Below, piece by piece: positions 1 to 6,577 of a stretch of DNA of 14,309 nucleotides. Each line of letters begins with the position of its first letter. The first letter of the stretch is position 1. Under the pieces are notes generated by a model. That model ran no database searches. It had not been told where the DNA came from and worked only from the letters and a program-made list of their open reading frames with translations. The position numbers and the translations under genes are program-made. The DNA lies in NCBI GenBank assembly GCA_023459095.1, contig JAEWVQ010000034.1, forward strand, positions 1 to 14,309. The letters are read 5' to 3'. This DNA is from Pseudomonadota bacterium (lineage in GTDB: Bacteria; Pseudomonadota; Gammaproteobacteria; Burkholderiales; Rhodocyclaceae).

Positions 1-965
1 ATGCGATCCTGATCGAGTTGCAGTACCGGATGGAGATCACCGGGGTCGAACGCCTGGTGACTTACTCGCTGGAAATTGGCGAGCGGAACGGTTCCCCGGT
101 TGTGCGCAAGGAGCTGCTGCGCTATAAGCGCGGCCGCTATGGCAGCCCGTTTCATTTCCTCAATTTCGCCAATGGCGAAGGCTATGCGATCACCAACGAG
201 GAGGATTTTCGGAAATCCGATGAGGAACTGGATCGCGAGGAGCAGACGGTGGCTGCAGACACCCTGGCGATCAAGGGCTTGGGGCAATTCGAACGCTTCA
301 AGGCCGCCAACTCGTTCCGTCGGCTGATCGAGAACTGGCACGTGTCGGATTTCCACATCAGTGCGGCGCGTGGCCGCAAGGATGCGGCAGGAGACTCGGA
401 ACACCTTTCCGAGTCGGGTGAAAACCTGCCCTTGGTCGCACGCTATCTGCATGAGCAGCACGCCGACATCTTTCAAAATATCCTGGCAACCATGGCCCGT
501 CGCGTGCCCGGCGTTTCGGCCGTGGAGCCGAGGTTGCTGGATGATGGCTATCTCACGCTGCGGTTTCAGGATGGCTCGTTCAAGACGCCGTTTCTGGATC
601 GCTACGTGTCCGACGGCACGATCAAGATGTTTGCTTACCTTGTGCTGTTACATGATCCCAGACCGCACCCCTTGCTGTGCGTGGAGGAGCCGGAGAACCA
701 GCTCTATCCGCAGTTGATGCCGGAGTTGGCCGAGGAATTCCGCAGTTACGCCAACCGCGGCGGGCAGGTCTTCGTGACCACCCATTCGCCGGACTTCCTG
801 AATGCGCTGGAGCTGGATGAGGTGTGCTGGCTGGTGAAGCGCGATGGAGCCACCCAGGTTCATCGGGCAAAGGACCATGCGCAGATCGCCGCGTACGTGG
901 CGGAAGGCGACCAGCTTGGATATCTCTGGAAGCAGGGTTTTTTTGATGGGGTCGATCCGCAATGA
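1..965 (+). CDS. AAA-family (AAA_21/OLD-like) ATPase, 5' partial
   Basis: This is the C-terminal part of an ABC-type AAA ATPase. The frame is open to the left edge (first full codon at 3), so the true start and the Walker A loop lie outside the window; the TTG at 18 is not the start. Visible motifs are a signature-like SDGTIKMF (609-632), Walker B LLCVEEPE with the catalytic acidic pair (672-695), and the H-switch TTHSPDF (777-797). The sequence between them is the helical insertion usual in OLD/AAA_21 proteins. The stop overlaps the next gene's start (ATGA at 962-965), so the two are translationally coupled and probably form one complex. Family knowledge: ATPases of this kind pair with TOPRIM-like nucleases in anti-phage systems (OLD, PARIS, AbiL-type); a defence role here is inference. 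Composition is less GC-rich than the metabolic genes downstream. Confidence 0.88.
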   Translation, partial: AILIELQYRMEITGVERLVTYSLEIGERNGSPVVRKELLRYKRGRYGSPFHFLNFANGEGYAITNEEDFRKSDEELDREEQTVAADTLAIKGLGQFERFKAANSFRRLIENWHVSDFHISAARGRKDAAGDSEHLSESGENLPLVARYLHEQHADIFQNILATMARRVPGVSAVEPRLLDDGYLTLRFQDGSFKTPFLDRYVSDGTIKMFAYLVLLHDPRPHPLLCVEEPENQLYPQLMPELAEEFRSYANRGGQVFVTTHSPDFLNALELDEVCWLVKRDGATQVHRAKDHAQIAAYVAEGDQLGYLWKQGFFDGVDPQ

Positions 966-1543
966 GGGAGTTGGTGTTCCTGCTGGAAGAGCCCTCTGCC
1001 AAGGCCATGCTTGAATCCCTGTTGCCGAGGATGCTGGATGCGCGGATCGCTGTCCGCTGCGTGCCGTTTGAGGGCAAACAGGACCTTGAAAAGCAACTGA
1101 TCCGAAAAATTCGCGCGTACCTGAACCCCCATGCACGCTTCATCGTGCTCCGTGATCAGGACAGCCATCCGGATTGTGTCGCGGTCAAACAGCATTTGCT
1201 TGGCCTGTGCGCGGCAACAGGTAAAGCGGAGCGCTGTCTCGTCCGAATCGCCTGCCGCGAGCTGGAGACATTTTATTTAGCGGATCTGCGTGCAGTGGAG
1301 CAGGGCTTGGCGATGACGAACCTGGCGGGACAGCAGCAATCCAGAAAGTTCCGTGCGCCCGATCAACTGGGTAGCCCAAGCGCCGAACTCAGGACGCTGA
1401 CAAAGCGTCGCTATGAAAAAGTGGCCGGTTCGCGCGCAATAGGCCGATATCTTGGCCTGGACAATGCGCGTTCTCCGAGTTTCTTCAACCTGATCAGCGC
1501 AATTCGGCGCATGGAAAGCGAGCTTCTGGGGGAGGAAGCATGA
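962..1543 (+). CDS. DUF4276 family protein (TOPRIM-like), partner of the ATPase
   Basis: A 193-aa protein with the typical DUF4276 layout. The N-terminal strand ends in an acidic pair (FLLEEPS, E9/E10), followed by the EGKQDLEK segment (residues 37-44), the VLRDQDS motif (D65, D67) and RIACRELETFYL (95-106). The spaced acidic residues match a TOPRIM-type metal site as in OLD-like nucleases, so the probable role is a nuclease or effector controlled by the ATPase. The start is ATG 962, inside the ATPase stop (ATGA), and its own stop overlaps the next small ORF in the same way. The family assignment rests on these recognisable motifs; nuclease activity and phage defence are inference from the family and the pairing. 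Confidence 0.85.
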   Translation: MRELVFLLEEPSAKAMLESLLPRMLDARIAVRCVPFEGKQDLEKQLIRKIRAYLNPHARFIVLRDQDSHPDCVAVKQHLLGLCAATGKAERCLVRIACRELETFYLADLRAVEQGLAMTNLAGQQQSRKFRAPDQLGSPSAELRTLTKRRYEKVAGSRAIGRYLGLDNARSPSFFNLISAIRRMESELLGEEA

Positions 1544-1725
1544 ACACGTCGTCCCTCATCCAGATAACCTGGTCCTACCCCGGGGAGGATCGGATTGCAC
1601 GCCACGAGGCCTGCCTTGATCCCATCTGCTTCAAGGCCGCGAGTCCGGGGGGGCAGTCGCCGGAGCCATTCAAGGCCGCGCCGACGTTTTTTCGCGGCGT
1701 GGCCGCCGGACTGCGCGGCAACTGA
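1540..1725 (+). CDS. Small ORF of 61 aa, coupled to the DUF4276 gene
   Basis: An ORF starting with an ATGA overlap on the DUF4276 stop and ending 5 bp before the LysR start. A GGGGGAGGAAGC purine tract just upstream could serve as ribosome binding site. The product is not recognised. Its C-terminal half contains a 12-bp in-frame direct repeat (TTCAAGGCCGCG at 1630-1641 and 1669-1680, each encoding FKAA). It has no signal peptide or membrane segment. It could be a third gene of the module, a decayed remnant, or a chance ORF in the spacer; the overlap is the only real argument for translation. Confidence 0.35.
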   Translation: MNTSSLIQITWSYPGEDRIARHEACLDPICFKAASPGGQSPEPFKAAPTFFRGVAAGLRGN

Positions 1726-1730
1726 CTCCC

Positions 1731-2663
1731 ATGCCTATCCTCGAGCGCGCCCATCTTGAGATCATCCGAGCCGTCGACCAACATGGTTCGCTGACCGCCG
1801 CAGCGCAGACGCTGCATCTGACCCAGTCTGCCCTCAGCCACACCGTGCGCAAGCTCGAAGACCAACTCGGCACCGCGATCTGGCACCGCGAAGGGCGCAG
1901 CCTGCGGCCCACTCAGGCCGGTGAGTACCTGCTCGCGGTGGCCCAGCGCCTGCTACCGCAACTGGCGTTGGCCGAAGAGCGCCTGCGCCAGTTCGCCCAG
2001 GGCGAGCGCGGCAGCCTGCGCATCGGCATGGAATGCCACCCCTGCTACCAGTGGCTGCTCAAGATCGTCTCGCCTTACCTCGCCGCGTGGTCGGCGGTGG
2101 ACGTCGACGTCAAGCAGAAATTCCAGTTCGGCGGCATCGGCGCGCTGTTCGGCTACGAGATCGACCTGCTGGTCACGCCCGATCCGCTGCACAAGCCCGG
2201 CCTGGTGTTCGAGCCGGTGTTCGACTACGAACAGGTGCTGGTGGTGGGTCGTGCACATGCGCTGGCCGGGCGCGCGTCTGTGGAGCCCGGCGAACTCTCG
2301 GACGAGACCCTGATCACCTATCCGGTGAGCCTCGACCGGCTCGACATCTACACCCGCTTCCTCACCCCGGCCGGGGTCGCGCCGCGCCGCCACAAGCCGA
2401 TCGAAACCACCGACATCATGCTCCAGATGGTCGCCAGCGGCCGCGGCGTGGCCGCGCTGCCGCGCTGGCTGGTGGAGGAGAACGCCGAACGCTTCGGCGT
2501 CGTGCCGGTGAAGCTGGGGCCGCAAGGTGTGGGCAAGCAGATCTTCCTCGGCTACCGCGAGGCTGATGGCGGCATCGACTATCTGCGCGCCTTCGTTGAA
2601 ATGGCGCGGGCGTATCGGGGGGAAGTCAGGCCGGCGAATCTCGCGCCGGGCGAAACGGTGTAA
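1731..2663 (+). CDS. LysR family transcriptional regulator, MetR-like
   Basis: A 310-aa LysR-type regulator. Residues 1-60 form the winged HTH (GSLTAAAQTLHLTQSALSH), and a linker helix and periplasmic-binding-protein-like effector domain follow. The effector domain has MetR hallmarks: RIGMECHPCYQWL at about residues 97-109 parallels the ECHSCIQWL segment of E. coli MetR, and FDYEQVLVV, the LITYPVSLDRLDIY stretch and QMVASGRGVAALP also match. MetR responds to homocysteine and activates metE/metH in enterobacteria. No met gene is adjacent here, so the target is unknown and the symbol is withheld. The ATG is 5 bp after the small ORF; the Shine-Dalgarno is poor (ctgactccc). No divergent partner gene is present, unlike many LysR loci. 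Confidence 0.88.
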   Translation: MPILERAHLEIIRAVDQHGSLTAAAQTLHLTQSALSHTVRKLEDQLGTAIWHREGRSLRPTQAGEYLLAVAQRLLPQLALAEERLRQFAQGERGSLRIGMECHPCYQWLLKIVSPYLAAWSAVDVDVKQKFQFGGIGALFGYEIDLLVTPDPLHKPGLVFEPVFDYEQVLVVGRAHALAGRASVEPGELSDETLITYPVSLDRLDIYTRFLTPAGVAPRRHKPIETTDIMLQMVASGRGVAALPRWLVEENAERFGVVPVKLGPQGVGKQIFLGYREADGGIDYLRAFVEMARAYRGEVRPANLAPGETV

Positions 2664-2775
2664 TCGCCACTGCTGTTGGCGGTCTCACTGTGGCCGTTCT
2701 CGGTGAGGTTTCCCGGAAACGGACATTCTCCGCAGCGTCGTCAGGCATCGCGATTTGCGGCCTCATGACTCTCCG

Positions 2776-2791
2776 TTGGCATGCTCATTGC
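2776..2791 (+). promoter_or_regulatory. Putative sigma-54 (RpoN) promoter
   Basis: TTGGCATG-CTCA-TTGC has the invariant GG (2778-2779) and GC (2790-2791) exactly 10 bp apart, and matches the TGGCACG-N4-TTGCW consensus except for T in place of C in the -24 box and G after TTGC. The predicted transcript start (about 12 bp on, near 2803) leaves a leader of about 24 nt holding a GGAG ribosome binding site (2816-2819). The fit of promoter, leader and start codon supports it. No enhancer-binding-protein site was identified with certainty upstream. Confidence 0.6.
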
Positions 2792-2826
2792 GTTGGTCTT
2801 GCGCATTTAGAAAACGGAGACATGCC

Positions 2827-3549
2827 ATGATCGTTCAGGCCACTTCTGCTTCTTTCTTCGCAGCCCAAATCGCACGTTCGTCATCGCCCCGGCAAAACCC
2901 GGCCGCATCGCCGGCAAATACTGCCGATACGGCCAACATTTCGCAGGCCGCACGCGACCTCTACGCGCTTGCTGCAGCCCAACCCAAACCCGTCGCGCCT
3001 ACCGGGAACAGTGCCAGGGCCGAATTCGACACCACTAAAGGCACGATGGCTCTCGGCATCGAGTCCTACCTCGCGCCACCCGCCAGCCAAGGTGTGACAC
3101 TGGACTCCCTGCCGCTCCTGCTTCCAAGCCGAAAAAATATCGAGGCCCTGTCCGACTATATCTCGGCGCATATGCCGGGTCTCATGGCCGACAACGGCAT
3201 CCCAACCCCGCCAGCAAGCATCACCTACGACACCATGGGGCAAATCCAGCTGCCTGCCGATTACCCCTACGCTGCGGAATTCAAGCGCGCCCTGGAGGAC
3301 AACCCGGTGATGGAACGGACGTTGCGCACCGCCTCCGCGCTCACCTCGCATATGGTCGAGATGAACAAATCCATTCCCTTCCAGCGTGAATATGCGGCGG
3401 CCACGTCGGAGGCCCAAGTCGAGGCTGTTGTCGCGAAGTACCATTACCTCTTCTCCGCCAACCGTCACTACGACAGCATTGCCCTCAACTTCACGGCCAA
3501 CGGTATCCTGAGTATCACCCACGACGGAAAGTCGCTTTCCGAGGCATGA
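2827..3549 (+). CDS. Hypothetical protein, 240 aa
   Basis: Not recognised. The ATG at 2827 is chosen because GGAG (2816-2819) lies 7 nt upstream; the same frame is open back to 2755, but that longer start would begin upstream of the sigma-54 promoter. The first 60 residues are rich in Ala, Ser, Pro and Thr and look unstructured, with an ANISQAARDL motif resembling the N-terminal segments (NISxAxRxL) of flagellar-axis and motility-associated proteins. The rest looks globular, ending in a strand-like LNFTANGILSITHDGKSL. There is no signal peptide, membrane segment or catalytic motif. Codon use is less GC-rich than in the prp genes. A sigma-54-dependent, possibly motility- or secretion-linked role is inference. 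Confidence 0.7.
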   Translation: MIVQATSASFFAAQIARSSSPRQNPAASPANTADTANISQAARDLYALAAAQPKPVAPTGNSARAEFDTTKGTMALGIESYLAPPASQGVTLDSLPLLLPSRKNIEALSDYISAHMPGLMADNGIPTPPASITYDTMGQIQLPADYPYAAEFKRALEDNPVMERTLRTASALTSHMVEMNKSIPFQREYAAATSEAQVEAVVAKYHYLFSANRHYDSIALNFTANGILSITHDGKSLSEA

Positions 3550-3743
3550 GCTGCACAATCCCGCCGAATGTCGTAGACAACTTTCAGGCAATTCCATGAC
3601 GGCGATGCCGAACCCTGCGGGCAACCGGACCTTGAACGTTGAACGACAGTCTTCCTGAAAGCTCAACGACCGCAATGGGTCGGTAACGGTGATTCGGGCG
3701 CGCCGTTCGATCTCCGCAACCACGCCTTCATTATGCCTTTCGA
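3550..3743. other. Intergenic stretch with no assignable gene
   Basis: This 194-bp gap separates the converging 240-aa gene (+) and the GntR gene (-). The minus strand is open throughout it in one frame, and that frame contains a segment resembling ordinary coding sequence (VAEIERRARITVTDP), so a decayed gene fragment is possible. I see no convincing start, stop or terminator hairpin with a T-run for either flanking gene. Confidence 0.4.
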
Positions 3744-4334
3744 CTAAGGCAGGGCCGTGACGTAGCGCGCCACCAACTCGCGCCGCGCCTGGGTGAACGC
3801 CGTCCACAGTTGCTCGGCCTGCGCGCGCCGTCGCCCGGCCAGCGCGCTGGAGAGCGCGGGCATCGAGGCGGCCAGCAGCCCGCCATCGGCCGTGCTGAAC
3901 TGCGGCCCGCAGGCGAGTTGAATCTTGTCGTTGAGGCGCAGGAGAGCGTCGGTCAGGTGGGGGTTGCCGCCGCATTCGAGCAGTTCGGCAAGGCCCGCCG
4001 GCGCGGCCGGCTCGATGCCATTGCGCGCCGCCTCGCGCACGGCGTGCAGTCCGAGCAGGGCGGTCGCGCTCAGCAGTCCGGCGACATCGGCGCCCGACAG
4101 CGCGGCGACGCAGCAGCCGCGGCGGGGTTCGATCTCGACCAGCCCCTCCCGCCCCAGCACCTTGAGGGCCTCGCGCACCGGGGTGCGGCTCACCCCATAA
4201 GCGCGCGCGAGTCCGGCTTCGTCCAGCGGGCAGCCTGGCGCGAACTCATGCGCGAAGATGCGCGCACGCAGCGATGCGGCCACGCCCTCGTAGAGCGCAC
4301 GCGGACGCATCCAGTCCTGATTTTCGATTCTCAT
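3744..4334 (-). CDS. GntR family regulator (FadR/FCD type, short C-terminal domain)
   Basis: A 196-aa regulator with a clear N-terminal GntR winged helix (residues 13-80: LYEGVAASLRARI, LARAYGVSRTPVREAL, GLVEIEPRRGCCV), followed by a compact all-helical C-terminal domain placed like an FCD domain. The Asp/His metal ligands of FCD domains are not evident: the usual FH and later H positions read LNDKIQLA and AQAEQLWTAF. ATG 4334 has AGGAG about 8 nt upstream on the minus strand. It lies 81 bp after the lyase gene as the last gene of the prp operon, suggesting feedback control of that operon. The ligand and whether it represses or activates are not visible. Confidence 0.87.
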   Translation of the reverse strand: MRIENQDWMRPRALYEGVAASLRARIFAHEFAPGCPLDEAGLARAYGVSRTPVREALKVLGREGLVEIEPRRGCCVAALSGADVAGLLSATALLGLHAVREAARNGIEPAAPAGLAELLECGGNPHLTDALLRLNDKIQLACGPQFSTADGGLLAASMPALSSALAGRRRAQAEQLWTAFTQARRELVARYVTALP

Positions 4335-4394
4335 GTCTTTCGCGCTCCTGCGCTCATGCCTCCGCTGCGAACTCGACGAGCAGGCCTCTGGCTT

Positions 4395-4408
4395 GGGCCT
4401 GATGGCCC
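4395..4408 (-). other. Small hairpin in the lyase-gntR junction
   Basis: On the minus strand GGGCC-ATCA-GGCCC forms a 5-bp GC stem with a 4-nt loop, starting 7 nt after the lyase stop codon. There is no T-run, so it is not a classical terminator. It may protect the upstream mRNA or lower gntR expression; this is inference. Confidence 0.35.
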
Positions 4409-4415
4409 GGCGGGC

Positions 4416-5276
4416 TCAGCCATAGCGCTGTTCGAGCGCGTCCCATTCAGCCTTGCCGACCAGGCGCTGGCGCTCGGCGAAGGGGGTGACCAGGCCGCCG
4501 GACTCCGTCACCGCCTTCTCGTCGCGCAGCACGGTGAGCGCCTTCTGCATGCCCATCACCGCGCCCTGCAGCGCGGCGTTGGCGTAGAGCACGATGCCGT
4601 AGCCGAGCGCGCCCAGTTCGGTGGCGTTGAAGATCGGCGTCTTGCCGCCGATCACCATGTTCATCAGTTGCGGCTTGGCCAGCCGCTGGGGCAGGGCGCG
4701 CACCTCCTCTTCGCGGGTCACGGCTTCGACGAAGAGGAGGTCGGCGCCGGCTTCGGCGAACTGCTGCGCGCGCTCGATGGCGGCTTCGAAGCCGTGCACG
4801 GCGGCGGCATCGGTGCGCGCCATGATCAGCAGATCGGGGTCGCGGCGGGCGTCGACCGCGGCCTTGATCTTGGTCACCGCCTCTTCGATGCCGATCACCT
4901 CCTTGCCGTTGAAGTGGCCGCAGCGCTTGGGTGCGACCTGATCCTCGAACTGGATGCAGTCGGCGCCGGCGCGTTCCAGCGTGCGCACGGTGTGATGGAC
5001 GTTTATCGCGTTGCCGAAGCCGGTGTCGGCATCGACGATCAGCGGCACCTCGACCGCATCGCGGATGCGCGCGGTGTGGTCGGCGATCTCGGCCAGGCCC
5101 ATGAAGCCCTGGTCGGGCATGCCGAACCACATGTTGGTGACGCCGGCACCGGTGACGTAGAGGGCTTCGAAGCCGAGGTCTGCGATGACGCGGGCGGACA
5201 GCGCGTTGAAGGCGCCGGGCACGATCACGCCACGGCGGGCCTCGACGAGGGCTTTGAGGGTTTTGCGGGTGGACAT
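4416..5276 (-). CDS. Isocitrate lyase/PEP mutase superfamily lyase (probable 2-methylisocitrate lyase role)
   Basis: A 286-aa TIM-barrel lyase. Visible are the Mg-binding VDADTGFG (D82, D84), FEDQ (E111, D112), the catalytic loop KRCGH (residues 117-121, Cys119) and MARTDA (R154). The KRCGH loop is shared by isocitrate, methylisocitrate and dimethylmalate lyases. In the operon it occupies the PrpB position, which would cleave 2-methylisocitrate to pyruvate and succinate. However, the first strands (VIVPGAFNALSARV) and NMVIGGKTP (206-214) look like the dimethylmalate lyase/oxaloacetate decarboxylase/CPEP mutase-like branch; E. coli PrpB has NITEFGATP at the latter site. The start at 5276 has AGGAG 6 nt upstream, and the gap to prpF is 22 bp. 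The function is therefore assigned mainly from context, and the symbol prpB is withheld. Confidence 0.85.
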   Translation of the reverse strand: MSTRKTLKALVEARRGVIVPGAFNALSARVIADLGFEALYVTGAGVTNMWFGMPDQGFMGLAEIADHTARIRDAVEVPLIVDADTGFGNAINVHHTVRTLERAGADCIQFEDQVAPKRCGHFNGKEVIGIEEAVTKIKAAVDARRDPDLLIMARTDAAAVHGFEAAIERAQQFAEAGADLLFVEAVTREEEVRALPQRLAKPQLMNMVIGGKTPIFNATELGALGYGIVLYANAALQGAVMGMQKALTVLRDEKAVTESGGLVTPFAERQRLVGKAEWDALEQRYG

Positions 5277-5298
5277 GAGGTCTCCTGTAGTGCCGGGG

Positions 5299-6486
5299 TC
5301 AGAATGCGTCGCCGGGCACGCGTACCCAGCCTTCCATGAGGATGCGCGCGGAGCGGCTCATCACCGCCTTGGTGACCTGCCAGACGCCGTCGACCTGGCG
5401 CGCTTCGGCGCCGACGCGCAGCGTGCCGGAGGGGTGGCCGAAGCGCACCGCGCTGCGTTCGCCGCCGCCGGCGGCAAGGTTGACCAGGGTGCCGGGCACC
5501 GCCGCGGCGGTGGCGATGGCAACCGCCGCGGTGCCCATCATGGCGTGGTGCAGCTTGCCCATCGACAGCGCGCGCACCAGCAGGTCGACTTCATCGGCCG
5601 CGATCGCCTTGCCGCTGGAAGTGACATAGGGCTTGGGCCGGGAGACGAAGGCGATCTTGGGCGTGTGCTGGCGGGTGGCGGCTTCCTCCGGGGTCTTGAT
5701 CAGGCCCATGCGCAGCGCGCCGGCGATGCGGATCTGCTCGAAGCGGGCCAGCGCCGCTGGGTCACCATTGATGTCCTCGCGCAGTTCGGTGCCCTGGTAG
5801 CCGATGTCTTCGGCGTTGACGAAAAGGGTGGGAATGCCGGCGCTGATCATGGTCGCCTTGAAAGTCCCGACGCCCGGCACGTCGAGGTCGTCGACCCGGT
5901 TGCCGGTGGGGAACATCGCGCCGCCTGCCTCGCCCTCGTCGGACGGGTCGAGGAATTCGAGCACGATTTCGGCGGCCGGGAAGGCCACCCCGTCCAGCTC
6001 GAAATCGCCGGTTTCCTGCACCTTGCCGGCGCTGATCGGAACGTGGGCGATGATGGTCTTGGCGATGTTGGCCTGCCAGATGCGCACCGCGCACACGCCG
6101 TGCTCCGGGATGCGCGCCGGATCGACCAGCCCGGCGTGGAGGGCGTAGGCGCCGGCGGCGGTGGTCAGGTTGCCGCAGTTGCCCGACCAGTCGACGAAGG
6201 GCTGGTCGATGGAGACCTGGCCGTAGAGATAATCCACGTCATGCGCCGGCCGGCTGCTTTTCGACAGGATCACGCACTTGCTGGTGCTCGACGTCGCCCC
6301 GCCCATGCCGTCGATGTGCGCGCCATAGGGGTCGGGGCTGCCGATGACGCGCTGGAACAGGCGGTCGCGCGCCGCGCCCGGTGCCCGGCAACGCTCGGGC
6401 AGATCCTGCAGGCGGAAGAACACGCCCTTGCTGGTGCCGCCACGCATGTAGGTGGCAGGAATTTTCACTTGCGCTGCATGACCCAT
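5299..6486 (-). CDS. prpF: 2-methylaconitate cis-trans isomerase PrpF
   Basis: A 395-aa member of the PrpF family (diaminopimelate-epimerase fold). It isomerises the 2-methylaconitate made by AcnD to the cis form that can be rehydrated to 2-methylisocitrate. Hallmarks are ATYMRGGTSKGVFF (11-24), IDGMGGATSSTSK (58-70), VDWSGNCGNLT (98-108), FPTGN, and MGKLHHAMMGTAAVA near the C terminus. K70 and C104 sit where Shewanella PrpF has its functionally important K73 and C107. The start at 6486 is chosen for its AGGAG about 8 nt upstream and because family members begin close to KIPATYMRGG; the frame is open further upstream but that stretch is not PrpF-like. It lies between acnD (91-bp gap) and the lyase, the usual AcnD-PrpF pairing. 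Confidence 0.96.
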   Translation of the reverse strand: MGHAAQVKIPATYMRGGTSKGVFFRLQDLPERCRAPGAARDRLFQRVIGSPDPYGAHIDGMGGATSSTSKCVILSKSSRPAHDVDYLYGQVSIDQPFVDWSGNCGNLTTAAGAYALHAGLVDPARIPEHGVCAVRIWQANIAKTIIAHVPISAGKVQETGDFELDGVAFPAAEIVLEFLDPSDEGEAGGAMFPTGNRVDDLDVPGVGTFKATMISAGIPTLFVNAEDIGYQGTELREDINGDPAALARFEQIRIAGALRMGLIKTPEEAATRQHTPKIAFVSRPKPYVTSSGKAIAADEVDLLVRALSMGKLHHAMMGTAAVAIATAAAVPGTLVNLAAGGGERSAVRFGHPSGTLRVGAEARQVDGVWQVTKAVMSRSARILMEGWVRVPGDAF

Positions 6487-6545
6487 GTGGGGCGCTCCTG
6501 TTGGGCCGTCGTAAGCGGCGGCCGTCGTTGGATGGATGGCGGGGA

Positions 6546-6561
6546 CGGTGCCGCAGCACCG
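6546..6561 (-). other. cUNCGg-type hairpin in the acnD-prpF junction
   Basis: On the minus strand CGGTGC-TGCG-GCACCG forms a perfect 6-bp stem closed by a C(UGCG)G loop, a member of the stable UNCG tetraloop class. It begins 16 nt after the acnD stop codon. No T-run follows. A role as an mRNA-stabilising or processing hairpin is inference. Confidence 0.45.
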
Positions 6562-6577
6562 CCGCCCAGGTATGGCC

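Noticed and set aside
3581..3661. 8-bp inverted repeat CTTTCAGG (3581-3588) / CCTGAAAG (3654-3661)
   Set aside because: A 65-bp gap and only 8 bp, with no neighbouring T-run; weak as a terminator or mobile-element end.
3810..5339. 509-codon open frame on the plus strand opposite gntR and the lyase
   Set aside because: Antisense to two clearly recognised genes, low-complexity composition, no recognisable motif.
6504..6528. 9-bp direct repeat GGCCGTCGT in the acnD-prpF spacer
   Set aside because: Short, GC-rich and unsupported by any second signal.
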